From NCBI RefSeq assembly GCF_019400985.1, contig NZ_WTFF01000003.1, forward strand, positions 1 through 64,000: DNA of 64,000 bases, in the 5' to 3' direction. Origin of the DNA: Streptomyces bambusae. GTDB taxonomy: Bacteria > Actinomycetota > Actinomycetes > Streptomycetales > Streptomycetaceae. The notes beneath the pieces were generated by a model that saw nothing but the letters and a program-made list of their open reading frames with translations, searched no databases and was not told the DNA's origin. This document shows positions 9,019 to 18,795 of this stretch, piece by piece. A program made the position numbers and the translations under genes. How positions within the stretch are numbered: the first letter of the stretch is position 1; each line of letters begins with the position of its first letter.

Positions 9019-11856
9019 TCACAGCGGCTCGTCGCCCCATCCGGCCAGGAGATCCTCCTCCGTCAGCGCCCCGGGCGGCGCGGCCGCGTCGTGGAGGGCC
9101 TGCTCGCTCCAGATGATCTTGCCGCGGGCGGTGTAGCGGGTGCCCCAGCGCTGGGCGAACTGTGCCACGAGGAACAGGCCGCGGCCGCCCTCGTCGGTGG
9201 CCTCGGCCCGGCGCAGGTGCGGGGAGGTGCTGGACCCGTCGGAGACCTCGCAGATCAGGCTGCGGTCGTACAGCAGCCTCACCCGGATGGGCTCGGTCCC
9301 GTAGCGGATCGCGTTGGTGATCAGTTCGCTGAGGATGAGTTCCGTGGTGAAGGCGATGTCGTCGAGGCCCCACCGGTCCAGTCGGCGGGCGCAGGCGTTG
9401 CGTACGCGGGACACCTCCGCGGGGTCGGGGGAGACGTCCCACTCCGCGATCCGCGCGGGGTCCAGCCGTCGGGTGCGGGCCACCAGCAGCGCCACGTCGT
9501 CACTGGGCCTGGCCGGCAGCACCGCGTCGATCACCGCGGTGCAGGTCTCCGCCGGGGAGCGGGCGGGCCCGGCCAGGGCGGCGCGCAGCGCGGCCAGCCC
9601 CACGTCCGGATCGCGGTCGCGGCTCTCGATCAGCCCGTCGGTGAAGAGCGCCAGCAGGGAGCCCTCGGGCAGGGTCAGCTCCGCGGTCTCCCTGGGCAGG
9701 CCCACGCCCAGGCCCAGCGGAGGCGAGACCGGCACGTCGGGGAAGGACACGGTGCCGTCGGGCCGCACCAGCGCGGGGCCCGGATGGCCCGCGGTGGCGG
9801 CCGTCACCCGCCCCGAGACGGGATCGTAGACGGCGTACAGGCAGGTGGCTCCGGTGATCCCCTGCCACTCCTGCTCGTCGGTGTCGATATGGGCGACCAG
9901 CTCGTCGACGTGGCTCAGCAGCTCGTCCGGCGGCACGTCGAGGCTGGAGAAGTTGTACACGGCCGTACGCAGGCGACCCATCGTGGCGGCGGCGTGCAGA
10001 CCGTGTCCGACGACGTCGCCGACCACCAGCGCCACGCGGGCGCCGGGCAGCGGGATGACGTCGAACCAGTCCCCGCCCACCCCGGCCCGCGCGGCCAGAT
10101 AGACGTGCGCGACCTCGACGGCGGACTGCTCCGGTACGCGCCGGGGCAGCAGACTGCGCTGCAGGGTGTCGGCCACGGTGTGCTCGCGGGTGTAGCGGCG
10201 GGCGTTGTCGATGGACAGGGCCGCCCGGGCGGTCAGCTCCTCGGCGAAGGACACGTCCTCCTCGTCGAACGGCGGGGAGCCCTGCCCCCGCCAGTAGCCG
10301 ACCATCCCCAGCACGACGCCGCGGGCCCGCAGCGGCACGGCGATCATGGAGTGGATCCCGCGGTCCAGGAGGCGCAGGGCGTTGGCCGGGTCCTGGATCC
10401 GCCAGCCGTGGGTGGCACGCAGGTCCGCCTCCAGGACCGCGCGGCCGCTCGCCAGCCCGGTGGCCATGGGGCTGGTGGGTACGAACCGGACCAGCTTGCC
10501 GACGGGGTAGAGCGGGTGGTCGCCCTGGAGGCCGACGGTGGCCGTGCGGCGCATCTCGGTGTTCATCTCGGGCGGCTCCTCGCCGCGCAGCACCGGGTCC
10601 AGCAGGTCGACCGTGGCCACGTCGGCGAACCGCGGGACCGCCACCTCCGCCAGCTCCTGCGCGGTGCGCTCCACGTTCAGCGTCGTGCCCACCCCCACCC
10701 CCGCGTCGTAGAGCAGCGTCAGCCGCTCGCGGGCCACCTCGGCCCTGCCGGACAGCGCCCGCAGCTCGGTGGTGTCGCGCAGCGTGACGACGGTCCCGGC
10801 CGACCCGTACGGGGCCGTGGGCCGGATGTTCACCGCCAGGAGCCGATCGGCCGCCATGTGCACCTCGTCGGACGCGGAACGGCCCGAGGCGATCCGCTCG
10901 GCGATCCCCTCCTCCAGGCCCAGATCCGTGACGGGGAGCCCTTCCGCGGCCGCCGGCAGGTCCAGCAGCCGCCGCGCCTCGTCATTGGCCAGCAGCAGCC
11001 GTCCGCCGGCGCCGACGATCAGCACGCCCTCCCGGACCGCGTGCAGCACCGCGTCGTGGTGCTCGTACATCCGCGTCATCTCGGCCGGCCCCAGGCCGTG
11101 GGTCCGGCGCAGCAGCCTGCGGCTCACCAGCAAGGTGCCGCCCGCGGACAGGGCGAGCACCGCGGCCGCGCTGCCGAGGACGACCGGCAGCTGGCTGTTG
11201 ACCATGCCCTGGACGTTCTGGACCGTGACCGGGGAGGACACGACGGCGATGACCCTGCCGGCGGCGTCCTTGACGGGGACCACCGAGACCACGGACTGGC
11301 CCAGGGACCCTTCGAACGTCTCGGTGAAGGACTTGCCGGCCGCCGCCCTGGAGAAGGGGCCCACGACGTGCTTCCCGATCTGGCGCGGGTCGCTGTGGGT
11401 GACGGTGAGCCCGTTGAGCGTGTACACGTTGATGCCGTCGACCCCGGCGATCTTCCGGGCCGCCTCGGCGCTGGGCTGCAGCACCGCGCTGGGATGGGGA
11501 CTGCGCAGGGCGGCGACGATCCCCGGGGACTCCGCGAACGTTCCGGCGGCGGCGAGCGTCCGGTGCCGCGCGTCCACCATGGCGGCGCTGCGGGCCTGCA
11601 CCACGAGCGCCCCGACCGCGGCGGCGACGAGCAGGACCACGACACCCAGCTGGAGCAGGAACACCTCACCGGCCACACTGCGCGCACTGAGCAGCGAGGA
11701 CAGCCGATGCGGCCGCCGCCCCACCCCTCCCTCAGGCGGCGCGCCCTGCTCCCGGCCGCCCTGGCGGCGCCCCGAGCGGGACCGCCCGGGGCGAGCGGAA
11801 GAGCCCATGCCTGAGCCGAGCAGCCAGCGCCGGAGGCGTCCCAGATAGTTGCCCAC
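9019..11856 (-). CDS. SpoIIE-family sensor phosphatase with PAS, GAF, PP2C and anti-sigma-type kinase domains
   Basis: Multidomain membrane signalling protein of 945 residues. Visible in order: a basic N-terminus, a membrane helix (about 65-87), an extracellular sCache-like sensor (about 90-205), a second helix, PAS (about 255-360), GAF (about 370-540), PP2C/SpoIIE phosphatase with metal-binding GGDWFDV and VGDVVGHG (about 560-775), and a C-terminal HATPase with N-box ELITNAIRYG (about 800-920). Such proteins usually control sigma factors through anti-anti-sigma phosphorylation. Its start is only 33 bp after the narI stop on the same strand, so it is probably read with the nitrate reductase operon. 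The GTG at 11856 is taken as the start; an ATG at 11808 is possible. Confidence 0.85.
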   Translation of the reverse strand: MGNYLGRLRRWLLGSGMGSSARPGRSRSGRRQGGREQGAPPEGGVGRRPHRLSSLLSARSVAGEVFLLQLGVVVLLVAAAVGALVVQARSAAMVDARHRTLAAAGTFAESPGIVAALRSPHPSAVLQPSAEAARKIAGVDGINVYTLNGLTVTHSDPRQIGKHVVGPFSRAAAGKSFTETFEGSLGQSVVSVVPVKDAAGRVIAVVSSPVTVQNVQGMVNSQLPVVLGSAAAVLALSAGGTLLVSRRLLRRTHGLGPAEMTRMYEHHDAVLHAVREGVLIVGAGGRLLLANDEARRLLDLPAAAEGLPVTDLGLEEGIAERIASGRSASDEVHMAADRLLAVNIRPTAPYGSAGTVVTLRDTTELRALSGRAEVARERLTLLYDAGVGVGTTLNVERTAQELAEVAVPRFADVATVDLLDPVLRGEEPPEMNTEMRRTATVGLQGDHPLYPVGKLVRFVPTSPMATGLASGRAVLEADLRATHGWRIQDPANALRLLDRGIHSMIAVPLRARGVVLGMVGYWRGQGSPPFDEEDVSFAEELTARAALSIDNARRYTREHTVADTLQRSLLPRRVPEQSAVEVAHVYLAARAGVGGDWFDVIPLPGARVALVVGDVVGHGLHAAATMGRLRTAVYNFSSLDVPPDELLSHVDELVAHIDTDEQEWQGITGATCLYAVYDPVSGRVTAATAGHPGPALVRPDGTVSFPDVPVSPPLGLGVGLPRETAELTLPEGSLLALFTDGLIESRDRDPDVGLAALRAALAGPARSPAETCTAVIDAVLPARPSDDVALLVARTRRLDPARIAEWDVSPDPAEVSRVRNACARRLDRWGLDDIAFTTELILSELITNAIRYGTEPIRVRLLYDRSLICEVSDGSSTSPHLRRAEATDEGGRGLFLVAQFAQRWGTRYTARGKIIWSEQALHDAAAPPGALTEEDLLAGWGDEPL

Positions 11857-11889
11857 ACTCCATCTTCCAACCTCTACGCCCCACCGGCC

Positions 11890-12672
11890 TCATGCGGCTC
11901 GGCGGGCGCCGGGGGCCGGTGAGGGCAGGCCCCCGGCCGTCGGGGCCGCCGGCGTCGTGGCCCGGCGGCGGTAGACCAGGTACGGCCGGGCCAGGTAGCC
12001 GATCGGGGCGCTCCACACGTGGACCAGGCGGGTGAACGGCCAGGCGGCGAAGAGCAGGCAGGCGGTCAGGGCGTGCAGCTGGAACAGCAGGGGTGCCCCG
12101 GAGATCGCCTCGGGCTGCGGCTGGAGGACGAACAGTCCGCGGAACCATACGGAGACGGTTGCGCGGTAGTCGTATCCGGGGCCGAACACGTTGTGGGCGG
12201 CGGTGGCGGTGATGCCCAGCAGGACGGTGGCGGACAGCAGCGGGAAGAGGAGCTTGTCGCTGCGGTCGGTGCCCAGGCGGATCCGGCGGGTCAGCAGTCT
12301 GCGGGCGCACAGCATGCCCAGCCCCGTGACCATGGCGACGCCCGCCACCGAACCCGCCCAGACGGCCGTGGTGTGGTATGCGTGCTCGGATATGCCGACG
12401 GCCTCGGTCCACGAGTCGGGAACGGCGAGCCCCGCGACGTGCCCGGCGATCACCATGAAGGCGCCCAGGTGGAACAGCGGGCTGCCCCAGCGCAGCCAGC
12501 GGTGTTCGAGGAGCTGGGTGGTGCGGGAGGTCCAGCCGAACTGGTCCTGCCGGTAGCGCCAGACGTGTCCGACGGCGAACACGGCGAGGCAGACGTAGGG
12601 GACAGCGACCCACAGGAGCAGATCGGCGCCGCTCGCCGGAGCGGCGGCCAAGGGGGAGGACACGGCGTTCAT
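11890..12672 (-). CDS. narI: Respiratory nitrate reductase gamma subunit
   Basis: Membrane cytochrome b subunit (260 residues) that passes electrons from quinol to NarH. Five membrane segments can be seen, with histidines in the first and last helices placed as heme ligands are in NarI. The ATG overlaps the narJ stop (ATGA), showing translational coupling. It ends a narG-H-J-I set in canonical order. Confidence 0.92.
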   Translation of the reverse strand: MNAVSSPLAAAPASGADLLLWVAVPYVCLAVFAVGHVWRYRQDQFGWTSRTTQLLEHRWLRWGSPLFHLGAFMVIAGHVAGLAVPDSWTEAVGISEHAYHTTAVWAGSVAGVAMVTGLGMLCARRLLTRRIRLGTDRSDKLLFPLLSATVLLGITATAAHNVFGPGYDYRATVSVWFRGLFVLQPQPEAISGAPLLFQLHALTACLLFAAWPFTRLVHVWSAPIGYLARPYLVYRRRATTPAAPTAGGLPSPAPGARRAA

Positions 12673-13460
12673 CGGCGGCTTTCCGTACGGCTGGTCGGAG
12701 CAGGCGGAATACGGGTCGGCGGGGCGGGCATGGGCGGCACGAAGGTGCCCGGAGGAGCGAACTCCCCTTCCCCGTACGCCCCGTAGGGGTCGAGCCCGAC
12801 CTCCTCGTCGGGCGGGCCCTCGGCGGCGAGCCGGTCCACCGCCGCGCGGTCCGCCTCGGTGGGCGGGGGCAGCAGGGTGAGCAGCGCGGCCAGGAGGTGC
12901 CGGTACGGCGAGTCGGCGTCGGTCAGCGCCCGGTGGATCAGCTCCAGCCCGCGCCGGTGCTGGCGCAGCGGGGCCTCACCGCCGCCCGGGCCGGCCAGGG
13001 CGGCGAACTCCAGCACGACCGGGAGGTGGTCCGGCAGTTCGGCGCCGCCGGTGTCCCAGCCGGCGGCCCGGTAGCGCTGGTTGAGGGTGAGCAGGGCCAT
13101 GCCCCGGCGGCGGGTGTCGCCGTGCAGGTAGTAGGTGAGGTAGAGGCTGCTCCTGCGGCGCAGGTCGAACATCTCGACGTAGTGCCGCTCCAGCGCCTCG
13201 GGATCCTGCGCAGTGAACCAGTCGGTGAACCCGGCCAGGTGTTCCGCCGCGGGTGTGGCCGGCATGGCCTCCACCGCCGCCGTCAACTCAGCTCGGGCCG
13301 CGGTCAGTTCGGAGTCGGGGTACTGCAGGAGCAGCGACACGAGCCGCAGTGTCAGCGCCCGTCCCGCCGCCTCCTCGGGAGTGAGCCGGGCCGGACGGTG
13401 TACGGCGGCCCGGACGCGGGTGCGGACGATGGCGGGAATCGTTGAAGGCAGGGGGCTCAC
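12669..13460 (-). CDS. narJ: Nitrate reductase molybdenum cofactor assembly chaperone
   Basis: Cytoplasmic chaperone (263 residues) of the NarJ/TorD type, which holds NarG for cofactor insertion before membrane docking. It shows the helical core RLVSLLLQYPDSEL, the segment YVEMFDLRRRSSLYLTYY and the HRRGLELIHRAL region. The C-terminus has an extra Pro-rich tail (about residues 230-263). It begins with a GTG overlapping the narH stop (GTGA) and overlaps narI by four bases. The order and coupling leave little doubt. Confidence 0.92.
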   Translation of the reverse strand: MSPLPSTIPAIVRTRVRAAVHRPARLTPEEAAGRALTLRLVSLLLQYPDSELTAARAELTAAVEAMPATPAAEHLAGFTDWFTAQDPEALERHYVEMFDLRRRSSLYLTYYLHGDTRRRGMALLTLNQRYRAAGWDTGGAELPDHLPVVLEFAALAGPGGGEAPLRQHRRGLELIHRALTDADSPYRHLLAALLTLLPPPTEADRAAVDRLAAEGPPDEEVGLDPYGAYGEGEFAPPGTFVPPMPAPPTRIPPAPTSRTESRR

Positions 13461-15007
13461 GGTCGTCCTCCGGCGGTGGGGTTGCGGCGCAGGGTGGGGA
13501 TGCCGAGCATGACCTTGCGGGGCCCGTCGTCGCCGGACGTCTCGACCGGGCAGCGGTTCTCGATGGCGGTCAGGGCGGCGGCGTCCTCCTTGTGCGCGGC
13601 GGGGACGACGTACCGGTCGGCGTACTTCGCGACGGCGAGCAGCCGGTGCAGGTCCTCCGCCTCGCGCGGGGTCAGCCCCACGGCCTTCAGCGCGGCCTCG
13701 TCGCCCGCCTCGCCGAGGGTGCGTTCACGCATGTACGAGCGGAGCGCGGTGAGCTTCATCAGCACCCCGCCGACGACGTCCGTGTCCCCGGCGGTGAACA
13801 GTTCTGCCAGGTACTCCAGCGGGATGCGCAGCCGGGTGACGGCGGCGAAGACGTGGTCGGGGTCGTCCTGGTTTCCGCCCGCCGCGCCGACGGCGTCGAG
13901 GACGGGGGAGAGGGGCGGGACGTACCAGACCATCGGCAGCGTGCGGTACTCCGGGTGCAGCGGCAACGCCACCTTGTAGCGCATGACGAGGTCGTACACG
14001 GGGGAGCGGCGGGCGGCGTCCAGCCAGTCCTCGGGAATGCCCGACTCCCGTGCGGCCGCGCGGACTTCGGGGTCGTTCGGGTCGAGGAAGACGCCGCGCT
14101 GGGCGTCGAGCAGGTCGCGCTCGTCGGGGGTGGCGGCGGCCTCGCCGACGCGGTCGGCGTCGTACAGGAGCAGGCCGAGGTAGCGCAGCCGGCCGACGCA
14201 GGTCTCGGAGCAGACGGTGGGCTGGCCGGCCTCGATGCGGGGGAAGCAGAACGTGCACTTCTCGGCCTTGCCGGTGGCGTGGTTGATGTACACCTTCTTG
14301 TACGGGCATGCCGTCACGCACATCCGCCAGCCCCGGCACTGGTCCTGGTCGACGAGGACGATGCCGTCCTCGACCCGCTTGTACATCGCGCCGGAGGGGC
14401 AGGCGGAGACGCAGGCCGGGTTGAGGCAGTGCTCGCACAGGCGGGGGAGGTGGAAGAGGAAGGTCTGCTCGAACTCGAACTTGACCTTCTGCGCCCATTC
14501 CCCGCCGAGGTTGGGGTCGCCGGCCGCGTGCTCGGGCGCTCCGCCCAGGCCGTCCTCCCAGTTGGCGCCCCAGGTGATGGCGGTGGGTCTGCCGGTCAGG
14601 ACGGAACGCGGGCGGGCAACCGGCATGTCCGGGCCGGCGGGGGCGCTGACCAGGTTGTCGTAGTCGTAGGTGACCGGCTCGTAGTAGTCCTCGATGGACG
14701 GGAGGTCGGGGTTGGAGAAGAGGGACAGGAGCCGCTTGGTCCTCCCGCCGGAGCGCAGGACCAGACGCCCGTGCTTGTCGAGCATCCAGCCGCCCTTCCA
14801 GCGCTCCTGGTCCTCGTAGCGGCGCGGGTAGCCGACGCCGGGCTTGGTCTCGACGTTGTTGAACCAGGCGTACTCGACGCCGGTGCGGTTGGTCCACGTC
14901 TGCTTGCAGGTGACCGAGCAGGTGTGGCAGCCGATGCACTTGTCGAGGTTCATCACCATCGCCACTTGAGCGAGGACGCGTCCGATAGTGGCTTCGCCAC
15001 GGGGCAT
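13457..15007 (-). CDS. narH: Respiratory nitrate reductase beta subunit (iron-sulfur)
   Basis: Electron-transfer subunit of 516 residues carrying four cysteine clusters: CIGCHTCSVTCK near the N-terminus, CEHCLNPACVSACP, CRGWRMCVTACP (the Trp in place of Cys typical of the [3Fe-4S] site of NarH) and CTFCFPRIEAG with CSETC. I chose ATG 15007 because GGAG lies seven bases upstream, inside the end of narG, and the narG stop is one base away; a longer frame reaching 15022 has no such site. It sits between NarG and NarI in the membrane-bound complex. Confidence 0.92.
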   Translation of the reverse strand: MPRGEATIGRVLAQVAMVMNLDKCIGCHTCSVTCKQTWTNRTGVEYAWFNNVETKPGVGYPRRYEDQERWKGGWMLDKHGRLVLRSGGRTKRLLSLFSNPDLPSIEDYYEPVTYDYDNLVSAPAGPDMPVARPRSVLTGRPTAITWGANWEDGLGGAPEHAAGDPNLGGEWAQKVKFEFEQTFLFHLPRLCEHCLNPACVSACPSGAMYKRVEDGIVLVDQDQCRGWRMCVTACPYKKVYINHATGKAEKCTFCFPRIEAGQPTVCSETCVGRLRYLGLLLYDADRVGEAAATPDERDLLDAQRGVFLDPNDPEVRAAARESGIPEDWLDAARRSPVYDLVMRYKVALPLHPEYRTLPMVWYVPPLSPVLDAVGAAGGNQDDPDHVFAAVTRLRIPLEYLAELFTAGDTDVVGGVLMKLTALRSYMRERTLGEAGDEAALKAVGLTPREAEDLHRLLAVAKYADRYVVPAAHKEDAAALTAIENRCPVETSGDDGPRKVMLGIPTLRRNPTAGGRP

Positions 15008-15008
15008 T

Positions 15009-18000
15009 TCAGTACTCCACATCCTGCGAGCGACGGCGGATGACGGTGACCTCGTCGCGCTGGTTGCCGGTCGGTCCGTAGTAGTTGAAGGCGTACGTGA
15101 ACTGCGCGTACCCGCCCGCCAGATGGGTCGGCTTGAGCAGCAGCCTGGTCAGGGAGTTGTGGATGCCGCCGCGCTTGCCGCTGACCTCGGTCTTCGGCAC
15201 GTTCACGTTGCGGTCCTGGGCGTGGTACATGTACACCGTGCCCTCGGGCATCCGGTGGGTGACCACGGCCCGGGCGGCGACGACACCGTTGCGGTTGTAC
15301 GCCTCGATCCACTCGTTGTCCTTCACGCCGATCTTGTCGGCGTCGGCGGTGGACATCCAGATCGTCGGGCCGCCGCGGGACAGGTCGAGCATGTACTTGT
15401 TGTCCTGGTAGTTCGAGTGGATGGACCACTTCGAGTGCGGGGTCAGATAGCGGACGGTGACCTCCGCGCGGTCCCCCTCGTGCAGGTGCTCGTCGCCGTA
15501 GTGCCTGGGCGTGTTCAACGGCGGCCGGTAGACGGGCAGTTGCTCGCCCAGTTCGGCCATCCAGTCGTGCTGGACGAAGAAGTGCTGCCGGCCGGTGAGG
15601 GTGTGCCAGGGCTTCTTGTGCTCGGTGTTGATGACGAACGGCGAGTAGCGGCGCCCGCCGGTCTCCGAGCCCGACCACTCGTACGACGTCATCACCGAGC
15701 GGGGCTGGGTGCGGGTGTCGGCGAACGTGATCCGGTCCGCCTCGCGCTCGGCGGCGAGTTCGACCAGGCCCTCGCTGCCCGTCTGCCGCTCCAGCTCCCG
15801 GAAGCCCTCGGTGGCGAGCCGGCCGTTGGTGGTGCCGGACAGGGCGAGGATCGCCTCGCACATGTCGCTCGCGGTGGCGAGCGAGGGCCGCCCGGCGGCG
15901 ATGCCGTCCCTGACGGTGCCGTTGCGGTGCCGCAGGTCTTCGATCTCCCGGTCCGGGTGGACCGTGACGCCCTTCGTGGTCGTGCCCAGGGTGTCCAGCA
16001 GGGGTCCGACGGCACGCATCTTCTGCGCGATCGCGGTGTAGTCCCGCTCGACGACGGCCAGCTTCGGCATGGTCCTGCCGGGGACCGGCTCGCACGCGCC
16101 GGTCTTCCAGTCCCTGACGACGCCGCCGGGCTGGGCGAGTTCGTCGGGGGTGTCGTGCAGCAGCGGCACGGCGATGACGTCGGTGCGGGTGCCGAGGTGC
16201 TCTGCGGCCAGCTCGCTGAACCGGTCGGCGAGGGTCAGGAAGGTGTCGTAGTCGGTGCGGGCCTGCCAGGGCGGGGCGATGGCCGGGGTGAAGGCGTGCA
16301 CGAAGGGGTGCATGTCCGTGCTGGACAGATCGTCCTTCTCGTACCAGGTCGCGGCCGGCAGGACGACGTCGGCGAGCAGGCCGGTGGAGGTCATCCGGAA
16401 GTCCATGCAGACCATCAGGTCGAGCTTGCCCTCGGGCGCCTCCTCCCGCCACACCACGTCCTTCGGGCGCGCCCCCGCCGGAGTCTGCTCGGAGCGGACC
16501 GCCGCGTCCGTGCCCAGCAGATGGCGCAGGAAGTACTCGTTGCCCTTGCCGGAGGAACCCAGCAGGTTGGCCCGCCACACCGTCAGGACGCGGGGGAAGT
16601 TCGCCGGGTCGTCGGGGTCCTCGACGGCGAACTTCAGCTGCCCGGACTTCAGCTCGTCGACGATGTGCTCGGCGACCTGCTTGCCGCGGGCCTTCGCCTC
16701 GTCGGTGATGTCGAGCGGGTTGCGGTTGAAGCCCGGGTGACCGGGCGTCCAGCCCAGCCGCACCGCCTGCGCGAGGCAGTCGGCGAACCCCTGGCCCGCG
16801 AAGCGCCCGGTGCCGAGCGGGGAGGCCAGCTCCTCGGGCCCGAACGCCTCGTAGCGCCACTGGTCGGAGTTCAGGTACCAGTAGGAGGTGCCGGCCATGT
16901 GCCGGGTGGGCCGCTGCCAGTCGAAGGCGAACGACAGGTGCTGCTGCCCCGTGACCGGGCGGACCTTCTCCTGGCCTACGTAGTGCGCCCAGCCGCCGCC
17001 GTTGACACCCTGGCATCCGGTCATCGTCAGCAGCGCCAGGAACGCCCGGTAGATCGTGTCGGAGTGGAACCAGTGGTTGGTGCCGGCGCCGAGGGCGATC
17101 ATGGAACGGCCGTTGGTGCGCTCGGCGTTGCGGGCGAACTCGCGGGCGATGCGGGCGGCCTGCTCCGCCGGGACGGAGGTGATCGTCTCCTGCCAGGCGG
17201 GTGTGCAGGGCTCGGTGGCGTCCTCGTAGGACGTGGGCCACCGGCCCGGCAGCCCGGGGCGCTGCACACCGTACTGCGCCAGCATCAGGTCGAAGACGGT
17301 GGTGACCAGCCGTCCGCCGATCCGGCGCACCGGCACTCCGCGGACCAGGACCGAGCCGCCTTCGGTGGCACCCTCGTCGAAGCGGGGCAGCGCGACCTCG
17401 GCCGTCTTCCCGGCCGGCTCCAGCAGGCTCAGTTCGGGCACGACGTCGCCGAGGTCCAGGTTCCAGTTGCCCTTCTCCTGCGCCCAGCGGAAGCCGAGGG
17501 AGCCGTTCGGCACGACCGGTTCGCCGGTGGCCGAGTCGACGACGACGGTCTTGGACTCGGCGTGCTCCCCGTCCTGGCCCAGGTCGGCCGCCGTGAGGAA
17601 CCCGTCCGGGACCAGACCGCGCTCGTGCTCGCGCAGGGTGATCAGGAAGGGGGCGTCGGTGAACTTGCGCAGGTAGTCCTGGAAGTAGGGCACCTCGCGG
17701 TCGACGAGGAACTCGCGCAGGATCACATGGCCCATCGCCATCGCCAGCGCCCCGTCCGTGCCCGGGTGCGGGGAGAGCCACTCGTCGGCGTGCTTGACGT
17801 TGTCCGCGTAGTCGGGACTGACCGCGACGATCTTGGTGCCGTTGTAGCGGGTCTCGGTGAGGAAGTGCGCGTCCGGGGTGCGGGTCACGGGGATGTTCGA
17901 GCCCCACATGATCAGGTAGCCCGCGTTCCACCAATCCGCGGCCTCCGGCACGTCGGTCTGGTCACCGAAGACCTGCGGCGAGGCGACCGGCAGGTCCGCG

Positions 18001-18704
18001 TACCAGTCGTAGAACGACAGCAGCGTGCCGCCGATCATCGAGTGGTACCGGGCGCCGGCGGCGAACGACGCCATCGACATCGCCGGGATCGGGGAGAAGC
18101 CGGCGACGCGGTCGGGGCCGTACGTCTTGACGGTGTGCACCTGGGCGGCGGCAATCAGCTCGCTGACCTCGTCCCAGTCGGCGCGCACCAGCCCGCCCTT
18201 GCCCCGGGCCCGCTTGTACGCGCGGGCCTTCGCCGGGTCGGAGGTGATCTCCGCCCAGGCCGCCACCGGGTCGCCGAGCCGCTTGCGGGCCTCACGCCAC
18301 ATCTTCAGCAGAACCCCGCGCACGTACGGGTAGCGGACCCGGCTGGGCGAGTACGTGTACCAGGAGAACGAGGCACCGCGGGGGCAGCCGCGCGGCTCGT
18401 ACTCGGGGCAGTCCGCGCCGATCGACGGGTAGTCGGTGGCCTGGTGCTCCCAGGTGATGATGCCGTCCTTGACGTACACCATCCACGAGCAGGAACCGGT
18501 GCAGTTCACCCCGTGCGTGGACCGCACCACCTTGTCGTGCGCCCACCGGTCCCGGTAGAAGCCCTCCCACCGGGGATCACCCGTGCCGAACACCGCGCGT
18601 CCGTCGGCCGACACCTCGCTGCGCGTGAGCAGCCGGCGGGCCGCCAGCGGCCAGCCCTCACCGGCGTGCGGCTCCCGTCGCCGTGCGCTCTGAACGTTCT
18701 CCAT
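15009..18704 (-). CDS. narG: Respiratory nitrate reductase alpha subunit (molybdenum)
   Basis: Catalytic subunit (1,231 residues) that reduces nitrate to nitrite at a bis-MGD molybdenum centre on the cytoplasmic side. The N-terminal FS0 cluster region reads HGVNCTGSCSW with a later Cys in GCPRGASFSWY. Regions such as MWGSNIPVTRTPDAHF and the C-terminal RGGIHNS and NYYGPTGNQRDE segments are characteristic. ATG 18704 is used; the frame extends to 18803, but those extra residues are not NarG-like. There is no ribosome binding site before the ATG and a TAGCGT -10 sequence ends seven bases upstream, so the mRNA may be leaderless. GGGACC-type boxes lie upstream. Confidence 0.95.
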   Translation of the reverse strand: MENVQSARRREPHAGEGWPLAARRLLTRSEVSADGRAVFGTGDPRWEGFYRDRWAHDKVVRSTHGVNCTGSCSWMVYVKDGIITWEHQATDYPSIGADCPEYEPRGCPRGASFSWYTYSPSRVRYPYVRGVLLKMWREARKRLGDPVAAWAEITSDPAKARAYKRARGKGGLVRADWDEVSELIAAAQVHTVKTYGPDRVAGFSPIPAMSMASFAAGARYHSMIGGTLLSFYDWYADLPVASPQVFGDQTDVPEAADWWNAGYLIMWGSNIPVTRTPDAHFLTETRYNGTKIVAVSPDYADNVKHADEWLSPHPGTDGALAMAMGHVILREFLVDREVPYFQDYLRKFTDAPFLITLREHERGLVPDGFLTAADLGQDGEHAESKTVVVDSATGEPVVPNGSLGFRWAQEKGNWNLDLGDVVPELSLLEPAGKTAEVALPRFDEGATEGGSVLVRGVPVRRIGGRLVTTVFDLMLAQYGVQRPGLPGRWPTSYEDATEPCTPAWQETITSVPAEQAARIAREFARNAERTNGRSMIALGAGTNHWFHSDTIYRAFLALLTMTGCQGVNGGGWAHYVGQEKVRPVTGQQHLSFAFDWQRPTRHMAGTSYWYLNSDQWRYEAFGPEELASPLGTGRFAGQGFADCLAQAVRLGWTPGHPGFNRNPLDITDEAKARGKQVAEHIVDELKSGQLKFAVEDPDDPANFPRVLTVWRANLLGSSGKGNEYFLRHLLGTDAAVRSEQTPAGARPKDVVWREEAPEGKLDLMVCMDFRMTSTGLLADVVLPAATWYEKDDLSSTDMHPFVHAFTPAIAPPWQARTDYDTFLTLADRFSELAAEHLGTRTDVIAVPLLHDTPDELAQPGGVVRDWKTGACEPVPGRTMPKLAVVERDYTAIAQKMRAVGPLLDTLGTTTKGVTVHPDREIEDLRHRNGTVRDGIAAGRPSLATASDMCEAILALSGTTNGRLATEGFRELERQTGSEGLVELAAEREADRITFADTRTQPRSVMTSYEWSGSETGGRRYSPFVINTEHKKPWHTLTGRQHFFVQHDWMAELGEQLPVYRPPLNTPRHYGDEHLHEGDRAEVTVRYLTPHSKWSIHSNYQDNKYMLDLSRGGPTIWMSTADADKIGVKDNEWIEAYNRNGVVAARAVVTHRMPEGTVYMYHAQDRNVNVPKTEVSGKRGGIHNSLTRLLLKPTHLAGGYAQFTYAFNYYGPTGNQRDEVTVIRRRSQDVEY

Positions 18705-18711
18705 GGCCGAA

Positions 18712-18717
18712 ACGCTA
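18712..18717 (-). promoter_or_regulatory. Putative narG -10 element
   Basis: On the minus strand the hexamer is TAGCGT, a good actinobacterial -10. It ends seven bases before the narG ATG, which would start transcription at or next to the ATG. No recognisable -35 hexamer is found 16-18 bases upstream, as expected for an activator-dependent promoter. Confidence 0.45.
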
Positions 18718-18760
18718 TGGGGGGTGAACCTGGAGCACCCGGGGCCTGCGGTCCCTGCGG

Positions 18761-18777
18761 GAGGACCTTCAGACCCT
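18761..18777 (+). promoter_or_regulatory. Degenerate DevR/OsdR-like box upstream of narG
   Basis: GAGGACCTTCAGACCCT is a near-match to the AGGGACCTTCGGCCCT box found upstream of the radical SAM gene at 20582. It is centred about 65 bp upstream of the narG start codon. Confidence 0.45.
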
Positions 18778-18795
18778 GTCCGGCCGGTCACGGCA

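Noticed and set aside
8782-11814. A plus-strand open frame of about 1,010 codons across the SpoIIE-type phosphatase
   Set aside because: Shadow of the minus-strand gene, whose product has clear PAS, GAF, PP2C and kinase motifs.
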